64,000 nucleotides of DNA from NCBI RefSeq assembly GCF_030867145.1, contig NC_134428.1, positions 25,275,537 to 25,339,536 on the forward strand, in the 5' to 3' direction. The translations under genes and the position numbers were made by a program. The notes beneath the pieces were generated by a model. It worked only from the letters and a program-made list of their open reading frames with translations. It was not told the DNA's origin and did no database searches. The stretch comes from Opisthocomus hoazin (lineage: Eukaryota; Chordata; Aves; Opisthocomiformes; Opisthocomidae). Shown here piece after piece: positions 56,801 through 64,000 of this stretch (the stretch's first letter is position 1; every line of letters starts with the position of its first letter).

Positions 56801-58192
56801 ATTTAAATCTAATCTAATCTAAATTTCCCTCTTTCCGTTTGAAGCCATCACTCCTCGTCCTATCCCTCCACGCCCTTGTCACGAGCCCCCCTCCAGCCCC
56901 CTGGCAGCCCCCCCCGGTGAGCCTGCTCTCCTCCGGGCTGAACAGCCCCGGCTCTCTCCGCTCGGGTCGCTGCTGTGGCCTCCTCATTTACCTTCCCCTG
57001 GGGGGCTGCAGCCACAGGACAGACCCCCAGCCCGCGGTGGGGGACACAGGGCTGGGGATGCTGCCCAGCAGGGCGCAGGGGCTGGCGGCTCGGATCTGGG
57101 GGTGCTGGGGCGTGGGGGAGGGAGACAAAACGCTCCCCGGGGATGCCAAGACCCCTTGGAGCTGGAGGCGACGGGCAGGGCAGGCACAGCGGGGGTCCCA
57201 CCGAGGGTGGGGGGTGCCAGGGAGCCGCCCTCCCCGCTGATCCAGCACGGCCACGGGCACCGGCGCGGGGGGTCCAGGCTGCCAGGCGGACGCGGTGCCC
57301 CTGGCCGGTGCCGGGGCGGGGAGAGCCCCCCGCACCGCGTCCCGCTCAGCTTTGTGGCACCCGGGACAGCCAAGCCAGGAGGCTCGTTGCGGGGCAGGAG
57401 GCCAGGAGATGACCTACTTGCTGCTCCCGGCCACGGCATCCTCGAGCCCATCACCACGCCGCTCCGGGCCCCGGCCACGCTCAGCGTCCCCGTCCCATCC
57501 CGGGGCCAACCTGGTGTCACCGGAGCACGGGAACGGGCTGCGGACCCCAGCGGGACCTGCTGGCTCCCGAGAGGCGGGCAGTGGGACGGTGATCCCGTCT
57601 GCCCCCCATCACCGGGACCCCGCGCTGAGGGGGGACACGTCCCCGCTGGGGAGCTCGCTCCAGCCCCCACGGAGCTGCCGCCTGCGATCCCGGGGCCGGG
57701 AGCGGCGATGCGAGCCGACAGCTGGCGCAGGAGCCCGATCCCCAGCGTCTGCCCGGGAAACGTCAACGTTTTCCGCTCCAGCGCCCAGCTCAGATCCGCT
57801 CAAGATGGTGCCAATCGCAGCCCTCCCTCGGGGGGCTTCCCCCCCGCGCAGGCCACGCACGACACCGTCCCCCGGGCACGCGCGGGAACACCGGCACGGT
57901 GCTCGCCCACCAGCCCGGGAACCAGCGAGCGCAGCAGAGGTGGGGAAACTGAGGCACGGCACTGGGCACACCGGCCCTCGGCCATCCGGACCCCGGCTGC
58001 ACGACAGCATCGCTCCGGAGCGCCCAGCGCGCCCGCGCAGACGCACGAGACCCCTGCTCGCTGCGCCCCGTGGCGCACGCAGCCCCGGGCACGCGGGGCA
58101 CCCTCCTGGCACCCCACGGCACGTCCCGGCTCCCACTCACCCGTCGGTGTCTTGGAAGTTGACGTTGACCTTCTTTGCGGACCCGAGGAGCT
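40820..58192 (-). CDS. CASKIN1: CASKIN1, CASK-interacting scaffold protein (exons 2-20; exon 1 outside window)
   Basis: Exons in transcript order: 58192-58141, 55992-55895, 55012-54867, 54768-54673, 54411-54281, 54197-54089, 53853-53745, 53654-53560, 53483-53366, 49339-49241, 49143-49025, 47412-47322, 45787-45690, 45256-45146, 45049-44948, 44473-44335, 44262-42214, 42119-41723, 40916-40820. Phases agree throughout and give 1417 residues plus stop. With about 32 residues from exon 1 the length is close to the 1431 of human. Caskin-1 is a neuronal postsynaptic scaffold that binds the kinase-like protein CASK. All introns are GT-AG except the one after 53366, which begins GC. The first N-terminal codons (MGKEQELV in mammals) were searched for beyond 58200 and not found, so the gene is partial here. 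Two further in-frame exon candidates are listed separately and are not in this count. Confidence 0.96.
41090..41625. repeat. Tandem blocks of about 140-185 bp in CASKIN1 last intron
   Basis: The phrase GTCCTGTCCCCTGGTGCCAC occurs four times (about 41133, 41269, 41455, 41574), each with the neighbouring CCAGTGCAGACCCCAG and CTCCGGGG-type segments. Internal short duplications (CCAGTGCCACCAACCC) add to it. It fills most of the intron 40917-41722. Confidence 0.85.
41723..44262 (-). other. CASKIN1: CASKIN1 exons 18-19, proline-rich region
   Basis: Exon 18 is 2049 nt with no stop. Conserved islands within disordered, proline-rich sequence are [101 protein letters not shown] and [15 protein letters not shown]. 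They match mammalian caskin-1 order. The segment also has extreme GC content, so the opposite strand shows an even longer spurious open frame (42137-45868). Confidence 0.95.
44262..45256 (-). other. CASKIN1: CASKIN1 exons 15-17, tandem SAM domains
   Basis: SAM1 spans exons 15-16 ([20 protein letters not shown], then [24 protein letters not shown]). SAM2 spans exon 17 and the start of exon 18 ([35 protein letters not shown], then [12 protein letters not shown]). Tandem caskin SAM domains polymerise into helical fibres, a known scaffold property. Both domains appear intact. Confidence 0.95.
45335..45390 (-). mobile_element. Short CR1 3' fragment in CASKIN1 intron 14
   Basis: Plus-strand CACAGAATGGCAGGGGTTGG, then AGGGGACCTCTGTGGGTCAT and CTAGTCCAG, is the antisense of a CR1 3' end. 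Only about 55 bases remain. Confidence 0.75.
45690..45787 (-). other. CASKIN1: CASKIN1 exon 14
   Basis: Encodes [20 protein letters not shown] and [12 protein letters not shown], the linker before SAM1. Mammalian caskin-1 has the similar EQPPKKLEPASEGK. Phase 1 acceptor and phase 0 donor (AAG|GTGAGC). Confidence 0.92.
46600..46960. repeat. Poly-C rich low-complexity tract in CASKIN1 intron 13
   Basis: Repeated CATCTGCATCCCCCCCCC-type units alternate with long C runs. On the CASKIN1 transcript these become long G runs with quadruplex potential. No exon is supported here. Confidence 0.75.
47116..47184 (-). CDS. CASKIN1: Candidate 66/69-nt microexon of CASKIN1 between exons 13 and 14
   Basis: On the minus strand a C-rich tract ends in CCAGAAG, a NAGNAG acceptor giving a start at 47184 or 47181. 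The stretch ends CTCG|GTTAGT at 47116. Both choices are phase 1 at each end and fit exon 13 (ends with one base) and exon 14 (begins GT). Inclusion adds (E)[14 protein letters not shown] then CCQAFSCL. The peptide joins a basic stretch to three cysteines, a pattern compatible with palmitoylation. Without splicing the frame stops at TAG in the donor. A second possibility is an alternative first exon: the ATG at 47161-47159 has A at -3 and would give a short form beginning MTLSPFGCC that lacks the ankyrin and SH3 domains. I do not recognise the peptide. Confidence 0.5.
47322..47412 (-). other. CASKIN1: CASKIN1 exon 13
   Basis: Encodes [20 protein letters not shown] followed by [10 protein letters not shown]. 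The LLATVLSQK start is shared with mammalian caskin-1. The donor CGCAG|GTGCGT is good. The exon sits between the 9-bp array and the candidate microexon. Confidence 0.93.
47475..48145. repeat. 9-bp repeat array, about 70 copies, in CASKIN1 intron 12
   Basis: Variants of GTGGGTACC alternate with GCGGATGCT and ATGGGTGCC. The period of nine keeps one frame open on each strand: [11 protein letters not shown]-like on plus, and a proline/valine/threonine or Gly-Thr-His repeat on minus. The array starts about 60 bases from exon 13. I regard the open frames as by-products of the repeat. Confidence 0.95.
48475..48610. repeat. Minisatellite of about 24 bp, five copies
   Basis: The unit GGCAGCATGCGGGGGGCTGC, with TGCGTGGC-type linkers, repeats five times in CASKIN1 intron 12. 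Each unit holds a GCATGC or GCGTGC step and a G6 run. Confidence 0.85.
48790..48925 (-). mobile_element. CR1 LINE 3' fragment in CASKIN1 intron 12
   Basis: Plus-strand CACAGAATGGCTTGGGTTGG, then AAGGGACCTTTGAAGATCAT and CTTGGACACTCAGC, is the reverse complement of a CR1 3' end. It lies about 100 bases downstream of exon 12 on the minus strand and in sense with CASKIN1. Confidence 0.88.
49025..49339 (-). other. CASKIN1: CASKIN1 exons 11-12, CASK-interaction motif
   Basis: Exon 11 ends with [12 protein letters not shown], the conserved peptide by which caskins bind the CaM-kinase domain of CASK. Exon 12 continues [20 protein letters not shown] and ends [13 protein letters not shown], closely matching mammalian caskin-1. 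The intron between them is only 97 bases (49144-49240). Confidence 0.93.
49340..51029 (-). other. CASKIN1: CASKIN1 intron between candidate exon 10a and exon 11
   Basis: GC-rich intronic sequence with no exon I could support. A CA/CG-rich stretch near 50870-50920 (ACACACGTGTGCACGCACAC type) is a short dinucleotide-like repeat. The open frames here are long only because of base composition. Confidence 0.7.
51030..51245 (-). CDS. CASKIN1: Candidate in-frame cassette exon of CASKIN1 between exons 10 and 11 (216 nt)
   Basis: On the minus strand a long pyrimidine-rich tract ends in TTTTATTATCAG, the acceptor before 51245. The stretch ends CAAG|GTAGTT at 51030. Both ends are phase 1, matching exon 10 (ends with one base) and exon 11 (starts with two), so inclusion adds 72 residues without a frame break. 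The peptide starts [20 protein letters not shown], contains [13 protein letters not shown], a run of eight prolines, then [18 protein letters not shown]. Base composition in the first half and the 170 bases upstream is far less GC-rich than the rest of the intron. It would lie between the SH3 domain and the CASK-binding motif. I do not recognise this peptide, and nothing here proves it is transcribed. The polyproline run could bind SH3 or WW domains. Confidence 0.6.
51246..51420 (-). promoter_or_regulatory. CASKIN1: Pyrimidine-rich intronic flank of the candidate cassette exon
   Basis: On the minus strand this block is T/C-rich (runs such as TTCTTTTTTCGTTTTTTTTT and ATTTTGATTCTTTTCATTTT). It is an island in a GC-rich intron. 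Long PTB-type pyrimidine tracts upstream of an exon are typical of regulated neuronal exons. The regulatory role is inferred. Confidence 0.45.
52320..53215. repeat. 26-bp minisatellite, about 34 copies, in CASKIN1 intron 10
   Basis: The core GTGGGGACACCAACCCCA alternates between CACGGGCACA- and CACACATGTGAT-type linkers. Because 26 is not a multiple of three, the reading frame rotates with each unit. No stop arises in several frames on both strands, which produces spurious open frames of 200-365 codons. It lies about 150 bases from the GC donor of exon 10. Confidence 0.95.
53358..53368 (-). promoter_or_regulatory. CASKIN1: Non-canonical GC splice donor at CASKIN1 exon 10
   Basis: Minus strand reads AGCAG|GCAAATAA. 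No GT donor lies nearby that keeps the frame, and the frame demanded by exon 11 (ends of phase 1) is met exactly at this site. If it is not used, translation adds Gly-Lys and stops at TAA (53360-53358). Confidence 0.8.
53366..53654 (-). other. CASKIN1: CASKIN1 exons 9-10, SH3 domain
   Basis: The two exons read [20 protein letters not shown], then [11 protein letters not shown] and [20 protein letters not shown], then [19 protein letters not shown]. The ALYDY motif of a typical SH3 is replaced by AVKDYCN, while the GRWKG and GYFPSS landmarks are kept. Exon 10 ends CAG|GCAAAT, a GC donor. Confidence 0.93.
55020..55845. repeat. Minisatellite of about 19 bp, about 43 copies, in CASKIN1 intron 3
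   Basis: The unit CGGCACGCCGTCAGCCCCC, with CACCAT and CTGG variants, starts right after the acceptor region of exon 4 and nearly fills the intron towards exon 3. Frame rotation keeps several frames open and generates Pro/Ala/Arg/His-rich phantom proteins. Confidence 0.93.
56207..56545 (-). mobile_element. CR1 LINE fragment in CASKIN1 intron 2
   Basis: Antisense CR1 3' end begins at CATAGAACGGAATCACC, with GGTTTGGGTGGGAAGGGACC. It continues into CCTCAGTGTAAAAAATTCTT and TTGTCCCGTCGCTGCAGG. It differs in subfamily from the young copies and has more substitutions. Confidence 0.85.
56611..56970 (-). mobile_element. Second CR1 LINE fragment in CASKIN1 intron 2
   Basis: Begins TCACAGAATGGGCTGGGAGG and includes CTCACGGGGAAGAATTTAAA, CTCGTCCTATCCCTCC and TCTCCTCCGGGCTGAACAGC. 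All are antisense CR1 landmarks. It lies directly behind the previous copy in the same orientation. A small TCTAA expansion (about 56807-56825) interrupts it. Confidence 0.87.
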
Positions 58193-58344
58193 CTGGAGGG
58201 AGGGAAGGGGACAGCTCGTTAGAGCGGCGCGGGGGGTGGCGGGGACAGGGACGCGGGGCGCGCTGGGGAGGTGACGCGGCTGCAGCTCCAGGGGTCCCTC
58301 TCCACCGAGGTTGTGGGTGCTGTCCCACTCCCACCCCACGCTTG

Positions 58345-58440
58345 CCTTTCCTCAGGGCAATCCAATTAGCACCAACGCAGCCAGATTTACATAAGATTTA
58401 ACCGAAAAATGCCACTCTGGCTTCCCAGAGAGCCCGCTCT
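58345..58440. other. AT-rich island next to CASKIN1 exon 2, possible conserved element
   Basis: The stretch includes CAATCCAATTAGCACCAACG and AGATTTACATAAGATTTAAC inside strongly GC-rich sequence, with a homeodomain-type CAATTAG. It resembles neither CR1 nor a minisatellite. Function is not shown. Confidence 0.3.
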
Positions 58441-58837
58441 TCCTCGCAGCCTTCGGGGAGCCGGAGCAGGAGGAGGAGGAAGAGGAGGGTGGCAGCGCCC
58501 AGGGCTGGGGACCCACGCAGCAGCCCCCGTGCCCGCGATGTTCAGTTACTGGGCACCACGGGCTGCATCGGCAAAGGGGGCGCGGGGGGCACGGGGAAGG
58601 GCGGCTGCGCCCAGCCCTGACCCCCGAGCCTGGGCAGCGTGGCAGACGGTCCCCGGGGCGGTGGTGGGGGATCCCCCCTGCCCACGCAGAGGGTCCCGGG
58701 TTCTGAGAGAGCCATGGAGGACGCTTCTGGTCAGCCACAACCATCGCCCGCTGCCCAGCAGGACCCCCAGCCTCTCCTGCGGGCACGCGGTGCCAACAGG
58801 GGGGCTGTGGGATGGGCAGGGGCACGGCGGGGTCCCC

Positions 58838-59190
58838 GGGGTGCAGAGAGGGACAGGGCACCATGGGGTCCCCAGATGCAAAGAGGGACAGGGCACTGTG
58901 GGGTCCCCTGGGCACAGGGAGGGTCAGGACACTGTGGGGTCCCCCAGATGCAAAGAGGGACAGGGCACCACGGGGTCCCCGGGGCACAGGGAGGGACAGG
59001 GCATCATGGGGTCCCCAGATGCAAAGAGGGCCAGGGCACCACGGGGTCCCCAGGGTGCAGAGAGGGACAGGGCACCATGGGGTCCCCAGGGCACGGGGAG
59101 GGCAGGACACTGTGGGGTCCCCGGGGTGCAGAGAGGGATGGGGGTACCACAGGGTCCCCAGGGTGCAGAGAGGGACAGGGCACCGCAGGG
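58838..59190. repeat. Minisatellite of about 37 bp, about ten copies
   Basis: The units share GGGGTCCCC, then AGATGCAAAGAGGGACAGGG or GGTGCAGAGAGGGACAGGG, then CACCATGG or CACTGTGG. It is in CASKIN1 intron 1. Confidence 0.9.
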
Positions 59191-59829
59191 TCACCCCGTC
59201 CAGCCCTGCTTGCCCTCCCTCCAGCGAACACAGTGCCAGCAGCCCGTGCCCACGCCGCGGGGCACCCTCCCTCGCCCGGGCAGCCCACGCTCATCACTTC
59301 ACGCACCAACGAACCGCCCCGGAACGGCCCCCCGCACCCCATCCCCGCCGCAGCACCCCCGTGCCCCCCGCAGAAGGGCTGGCGGGCAGACCCCCCGGCA
59401 GCGGCACCGGCGGAGGGGCCGAGCGGGTGCCCGCCAGCCCCGGGCTGCGGCCAGGCTCCCCAACAAAGGTGCCATTCAGCGCCGGTGGAGAGGAGCCCAG
59501 CGCCGCTTCCGCAGCGCCCGGTGCCAAGGAGCAGCTCCCAGGAGCAGGGGGCCGAGCAGCCCCCCAGGGATGCCAATGGCCGGCGGACAAAAGCAGCCGG
59601 CGGGCGCAGGAGCGGCACCGTGCCCGGCACCGGCTCCAACCTCCGGCCCCGAGATGGGCCCCACCGCGGCTAACCGGTCCCCGCGGGCGGACGGACGGAC
59701 GGACGGATGGCAGCGGGTCCGCGGTGCCTGGCCTTTCCCACGGGTCGCTCCCGGCGAGGGGCTGCGACGGGGCAGTGCCCGGGGACTGGCGTGGCGGGGT
59801 GCAGCGGTGGTACCAACGGCATCGCCGCC

Positions 59830-60170
59830 ATAGAATCACCCAGAATCAGAATCCCAGCATGGTGGGGGTTGGCAGGGCCCTCTGTGGGTCCCCCAGCCCA
59901 GCCCCCTGCCCAAGCAGGGTCACCCAGAGCAGGGGGCACAGCACCGCGTCCAGGCGGGGCTGGAATATCTCCAGAGAAGGAGACTCCACAGCCTCCCTGG
60001 GCAGCCTGGGCCAGGGCTCCGTCACCCTCAGAGGGAAGAAGTTCTTCCTCGGGTTCAGCTGGAGCTTCCTCTGCTTCAGTTTGTGCCCGTTGCCCCTTGT
60101 CCTGTCGCTGGGCACCACTGGAAAGAGTCTGGCCCCGTCCTCCTGACCCCCACCTGTCAGATATTTATCT
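59830..60170 (-). mobile_element. CR1 LINE 3' end, antisense copy of an inverted pair
   Basis: Read on the minus strand it includes the end of ORF2 (GCAACGGGCACAAACTGAAG) and the GAAGAACTTCTTCCCTCTGA core. It ends with the 3' UTR and an ATTCTG near 59835. Very similar to the TRAF7 intron copy at 34117, so fairly young. Confidence 0.93.
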
Positions 60171-60194
60171 GCATTTCTAAGGTCCCAATTCTGT

Positions 60195-60410
60195 CTGAAG
60201 ATGAGGAAGAGCTTCTTCCCTCTGAGGGTGCTGGAGCCCTGGCCCAGGCTGCCCAGGGAGGCTGTGGAGTCTCCTTCTCTGGAGATATTCCAGCCCCGCC
60301 TGGCCGCGGTGCTGTGCCCCCTGCTCTGGGTGACCCTGCTTGGGCAGGGGGTTGGGCTGGGTGACCCACAGAGGTCCTTTCCAACCTGAACATTCTGTGA
60401 TTCTGTGATC
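60195..60410 (+). mobile_element. CR1 LINE 3' end, sense copy of an inverted pair
   Basis: Starts GATGAGGAAGAGCTTCTTCC and ends ATTCTGTGATTCTGTG. It lies head to head with the antisense copy at 59830-60170, with less than 30 bases between the element ends. Confidence 0.93.
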
Positions 60411-60809
60411 CCCGAGGACGCACCAGCAGCCCCCCGGCACCGGCCGACCCGGGATCAGGCGATCCCACCGTGGCGGCGAATCTCTCCTCCCCACACCTGC
60501 AGGAGAGCCTGTGGCTGCCAAAATCCGTTGAGCGCTTCCATCGCCGCCCGTGCCAAGTGCTTCGTCAGGGACTTCCAGCCGGGCAGCGCTTTGACTTGCG
60601 TTAAAGCCCTGGCAGTGGCGGCAAGCCTGCCGGTGCCCGCGCCGGGCTGCGGTGAGCTCAGCCCCCGGCACAGCTTCGAGGGCTGCCGGGAAAAGGTGTT
60701 TCGGGGCGGCATCGGTCTGACGGGGTCCCCTGGGGAGCGGTCGGGTGGTCCCAAGTCCTCCCAGGGTGCAGCACCCAGGGTGCCGCCGGCTGCTCCACAG
60801 TAGGGCACG

Positions 60810-61188
60810 GTGTGGATGGTGGAGTGGATGGTGGCGTGGATGGTGGCGTGGATGGTGGTGTGAATGGCGGCGTGGATGGCGGTGTGGATGGTGGAGTGGA
60901 TGGTGGTGTGGATGGCGGTGTGGATGGTGGAGTGGATGGTGGAGTGGATGGTGGTGTGGATGGTGGTGTGGATGGTGGTGTGGATGGTGGCGTGGATGGT
61001 GGCGTGGATGGTGGTGTGGATGGTGGAGTGGATGGTGGTGTGGATGGTGGCGTGGATGGTGGCGTGGATGGTGGTGTGGATGGTGGCGTGGATGGCGGTG
61101 TGGATGGTGGAGTGGATGGTGGAGTGGATGGTGGAGTGGATGGTGGTGTGGATGGTGGCGTGGATGGTGGTGTGGATGGCGGCGTGGC
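60810..61188. repeat. 12-bp minisatellite, about 31 copies
   Basis: Unit GTGGATGGTGGT with GTGGATGGTGGA, GTGGATGGTGGC and GTGGATGGCGGT variants. The period of 12 keeps all frames open, giving (DGGV)n on the plus strand and (TPPS)n on the minus strand. Confidence 0.96.
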
Positions 61189-61404
61189 CAGGCCAAGGCC
61201 ACAGACGGTGGCCCTGCCGTGCTCACAGTACCCAGGGCAGGGGGTGCAGGATGGGCACCCCAACACGCTGCCCGTCTGCAGCCTGGGGCCGTCTCAGCCG
61301 CGCGGGATTTGCAGCCTCCCGGGGGCAGCGAGACTGGGAGAGCTCGTTAATGGCCGGGAAGCACAAGGAAAACTCCTCCACTAACGAGGGATGAGGGAAG
61401 GGAG

Positions 61405-61760
61405 GGGAGACCCCGTGTCCAACCACTACTCCAGGTACCCCGATGCTCATCGTGGGGAGACCCCCGTGTCCCACCACTGCTCCAGGCACCCCAGTGCACA
61501 CCGTGTGGAGACCCCTGTATCCAACCACTGCTCTGGGCACCCCAGTGCATGTTGTGGGGAGACCCCCCATGTCCAACCACTGCTCCAGTGCATCCCGTGG
61601 GGAGACCCCATGTCCAACCACTGCTCCAGGTACCCCGATGCTCATCGTGGGGAGATCCCCGTCTCCCACCACTGCTCCAGGTACCCCAGTGCATCCCACG
61701 GGGAGACCCCGTGTCCAACCACTGCTCTGGGCACCCTTGGTGCACACCATGGGGAGATCT
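61405..61760. repeat. Minisatellite of about 50-60 bp, seven copies
   Basis: Each unit holds GGGGAGACCCC, then GTGTCCAACCACTGCTCCAG, then GTACCCCGATGCTCATC or CACCCCAGTGCA. Alternating subtypes suggest expansion of a two-unit block. Confidence 0.92.
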
Positions 61761-62639
61761 CCACGCCCAGCTGCTCCAGCCCTTCCCTTGCACCCGTGTC
61801 CGTGGCCACGGCCCCAGGGCAGTGGGACTCCGCAGTGCCCGCGTGGTCCCTGGCTGGGGGCTTCTCTCCCTTCCCGGCAGCGGGGCCACGCAGCGCCCGT
61901 CAGCGTGCTCACGCGCCAGCCCCCTGCACCCGCAGCCAGCGCAGCGCCAGCAGCGATCGATGCCCGGCCGGGGCGCGGGGGCTCCCGGCCAAGCCCCCGC
62001 TGACGAAGCACATCCTCGCCCCGGCTCCCCCCCGGCAGCGTCGCGCCAGCTCGCGTGGAGAGGGCGGCTGCTCCGAGCAGATGGCTCCAACCTCCGCTAA
62101 ATCAACGTCTACTTAATGAGGGGAAAGCCGTCGCTGTCCCCCCGCCAGCTTGGTGGGAGCGGCGAATGAGCAGCTCCCCCAGACCCTCCATCTCCCCCAT
62201 CACCCCACTGCAGTGGTCCCGCGCCCCTCCAGTTCCACCACCTCTGCCAATTCCCCTCTCTGCAGCAGGACCCCCCCCCACCCCAAGCACAACGGGGACC
62301 CCACGAGCAGCACAACGCCGATTACCCACGGGGAAAACATTCCCGGCGAAGCCAAGCGCCTGTTTGGGAGGAGGAGGGGAGGACCCTGCAGCGGCATCGC
62401 CGTGAGCTGCCGGATAAAGGAAGCATCCAAAATAGCTGCTCTTAATTATATCCCTGCTGACGAGCGCCACGCAAACAACGGGCGCTGCACGAGGAGCCTG
62501 GGCACGAGCGGCCTTGTTCCTCGCAGCGGGGATGGGGTCCACGCTGTGGGGTCCCCACGGGGGCACGTGCTTGGGCAGAGCTTGGGATGGCCTGGGGCAA
62601 AGGGGTGGCAGGGATGGGACGGAGCCGTTGCAGCCCAGC

Positions 62640-63826
62640 GCCCACCACAGCTGGATATCCACTGCCCATCACAGCTGGATAACAAGTGCCCGCCACAGCT
62701 GGACATCCCAGTGCCCGCCACAGCTGGACATCCCAGTGCCCATCGCAGCTGGACATCCCCCAGCTGGACAGCCAGCGCCCAACACAGCTGGAAAACAACT
62801 GCCCACCACAGCTGGACACCCCAGTGTCCACACAGCTGGAAAACAACTGCCCACCACAGCTGGACACACACTGCCCACCACAGCTGGACACCCCAGTGTC
62901 CGAACAGCTGGACACCCCAGTGCCCATCACAGCTGGATATCCACTGCCCGTCACAGCTGGATATCCACTGCTCACCACAGCTGGATACTCCAGTGGCCGT
63001 CACAGCTGGATATCCACTGCCCGTCACAGCTGGATAGCAGCTGGACACCCCAGTGCCCATCACAGCTGGATATCCACTGCCCATCACAGCTGGATATACA
63101 GTGCCCATCACAGCTGGACACCCCAGTGTCCGTCACAGCTGGAAAACTACTGTCCATCACAGCTGGACACACACTGCTCATCACAGATGGATACTCCAGT
63201 GGCCGTCACAGCTGGATAGCAACTGGACATCCCCGTGTCCCTCACAGCTGGACATCCCCCAGCTGGACAGCCAGTGCCCATAACAGCTGGAAAACAACCA
63301 CCCACCACAGCTGGACACACACTGCCCACCACAGCTGGATACTCCAGTGGCCGTCATAGCTGGATAGCAACTGGACATCCCAGTGTCTCTCACAGCTGGA
63401 CATCCCCCAGCTGGACAGCGACTGCCCATCACAGCTGGACACACTGCCCATCACAGCTGGATATCCACTGCCCACCACAGCTGGACACCCCAGTGTCCAC
63501 CACAGCTGGATATTCACTACCCGTCACAGCTGGACACCCCAGTGTCCACCACAGCTGGATATCCACTACCCATCACAGCTGGACACCCCCATGTCCATCA
63601 CAGCTGGATGCCCACCAGCTGGACAGCCAGTGCCCAACACAGCTGGGTCACGACTGCCCATCACAGCTGGACACCCCAGTGCCCATCACAGCTGGACACC
63701 CCAGTGCCCAACACAGCTGGATATGCACTGCCCATCACAGCTGGACACCCATCACAGCTGGGTCATGACTGCCCATCACAGCTGGACACCCCAGTGCCCA
63801 TCACAGCTGGACCCCCACAGCTGGGT
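62640..63826. repeat. CACAGCTGGA minisatellite, about 50 units
   Basis: Units of about 20-26 bp share CATCACAGCTGGACACCCC or CACAGCTGGATATCCACTGC. By my count the palindromic E-box CAGCTG occurs about 49 times in 1.2 kb. Higher-order blocks (for example CAGCTGGACATCCCCCAGCT at 62745 and again at 63245 and 63395) show expansion of multi-unit segments. Confidence 0.95.
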
Positions 63827-63829
63827 GCC

Positions 63830-64000
63830 CGGGCGCCCGCCACCAGCCATTCCCCAAATCCCAAGGCGCTTTCGGGGGATGCTGGCCCCGCGTCCCCTCC
63901 GGCCGCCCGGCCGGCGCGCGGAGCCTTCCCGGGAGCGGAGGAGCCCGCAGGCCGCGGCAGCCTGAGTCACGGCACCGCAGCAGCGCGGGGCTGTCCCCGG
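63830..64000. other. GC-rich unique sequence at window end
   Basis: After the E-box array the sequence becomes unique and GC-rich. I see no start codon region matching the caskin N-terminus and no clear splice site. Confidence 0.4.

Larger units (their letters stand above)
53745..58192 (-). other. CASKIN1: CASKIN1 exons 2-8, ankyrin repeats
   Basis: These exons encode about six ankyrin repeats. Typical signatures are [77 protein letters not shown] and [16 protein letters not shown], followed by [16 protein letters not shown]. Compared with mammals as I recall, substitutions are few and conservative. Ankyrin repeats are the protein-binding N-terminal half of the scaffold. Confidence 0.95.
58193..64000 (-). 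other. CASKIN1: CASKIN1 intron 1 (partial)
   Basis: From the exon 2 acceptor (58193) to the window end I find no exon 1 and no other gene. It contains four minisatellites (58838-59190, 60810-61188, 61405-61760, 62640-63826) and a head-to-head CR1 pair (59830-60410). Two short AT-richer islands also occur (58345-58440 and 62400-62470). Confidence 0.8.

Noticed and set aside
60810-63826. CRISPR-like regularly spaced repeats
   Set aside because: The units are contiguous variants without unique spacers, in a vertebrate intron. They are minisatellites.
58200-64000. CASKIN1 exon 1 encoding the MGKEQELV start
   Set aside because: I searched the minus strand by eye for this peptide and found no match. 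Exon 1 is probably beyond the window.

Overview
The window looks like bird genomic DNA. It carries many 3' fragments of CR1 LINEs, including the ATTCTGTG terminal repeat, and is very GC-rich with dense minisatellites, as on an avian microchromosome. Two vertebrate genes were rebuilt exon by exon with every splice phase checked. Their order matches human 16p13.3 as I recall it (RAB26 - SNHG19 - TRAF7 - CASKIN1).

Layout. 1-230: probable 3' end of an upstream plus-strand gene (RAB26 by synteny). 760-1358, minus strand: a small TATA-containing, TOP-like non-coding gene with a SNORD60-like C/D snoRNA (SNHG19 by position). 1380-1740: a CCAAT-rich divergent promoter. 1600-38655, plus strand: TRAF7, with one untranslated exon, a 14-kb intron 1 and 20 coding exons that add up to exactly 670 codons plus stop (RING, TRAF-type zinc fingers, coiled coil, seven WD40 repeats). 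38940-58192, minus strand: CASKIN1 exons 2-20 (ankyrin repeats, SH3, CASK-interaction motif, two SAM domains, proline-rich region, Caskin tail). Its exon 1 is not in the window. 58193-64000 is CASKIN1 intron 1, made largely of minisatellites and CR1 copies.

The two genes are convergent, with poly(A) signals about 0.3 kb apart. TRAF7 is a ubiquitin ligase and signalling scaffold. CASKIN1 is a CASK-binding synaptic scaffold. Nothing in the sequence suggests they work together.

The most interesting material is in CASKIN1. Two intronic stretches behave like unannotated in-frame cassette exons: 216 nt at 51030-51245, and 66/69 nt at 47116-47184 with a NAGNAG acceptor. Both are flanked by plausible splice sites, both have phase 1 at each end, and both are less GC-rich than their surroundings. 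The first lies behind a non-canonical GC donor at exon 10, where failure to splice meets a stop within two codons. Several introns carry stop-free minisatellites that mimic long genes. Intron 1 carries an array with about 49 copies of the E-box CAGCTG and a pair of inverted CR1 copies that could fold into a long hairpin.
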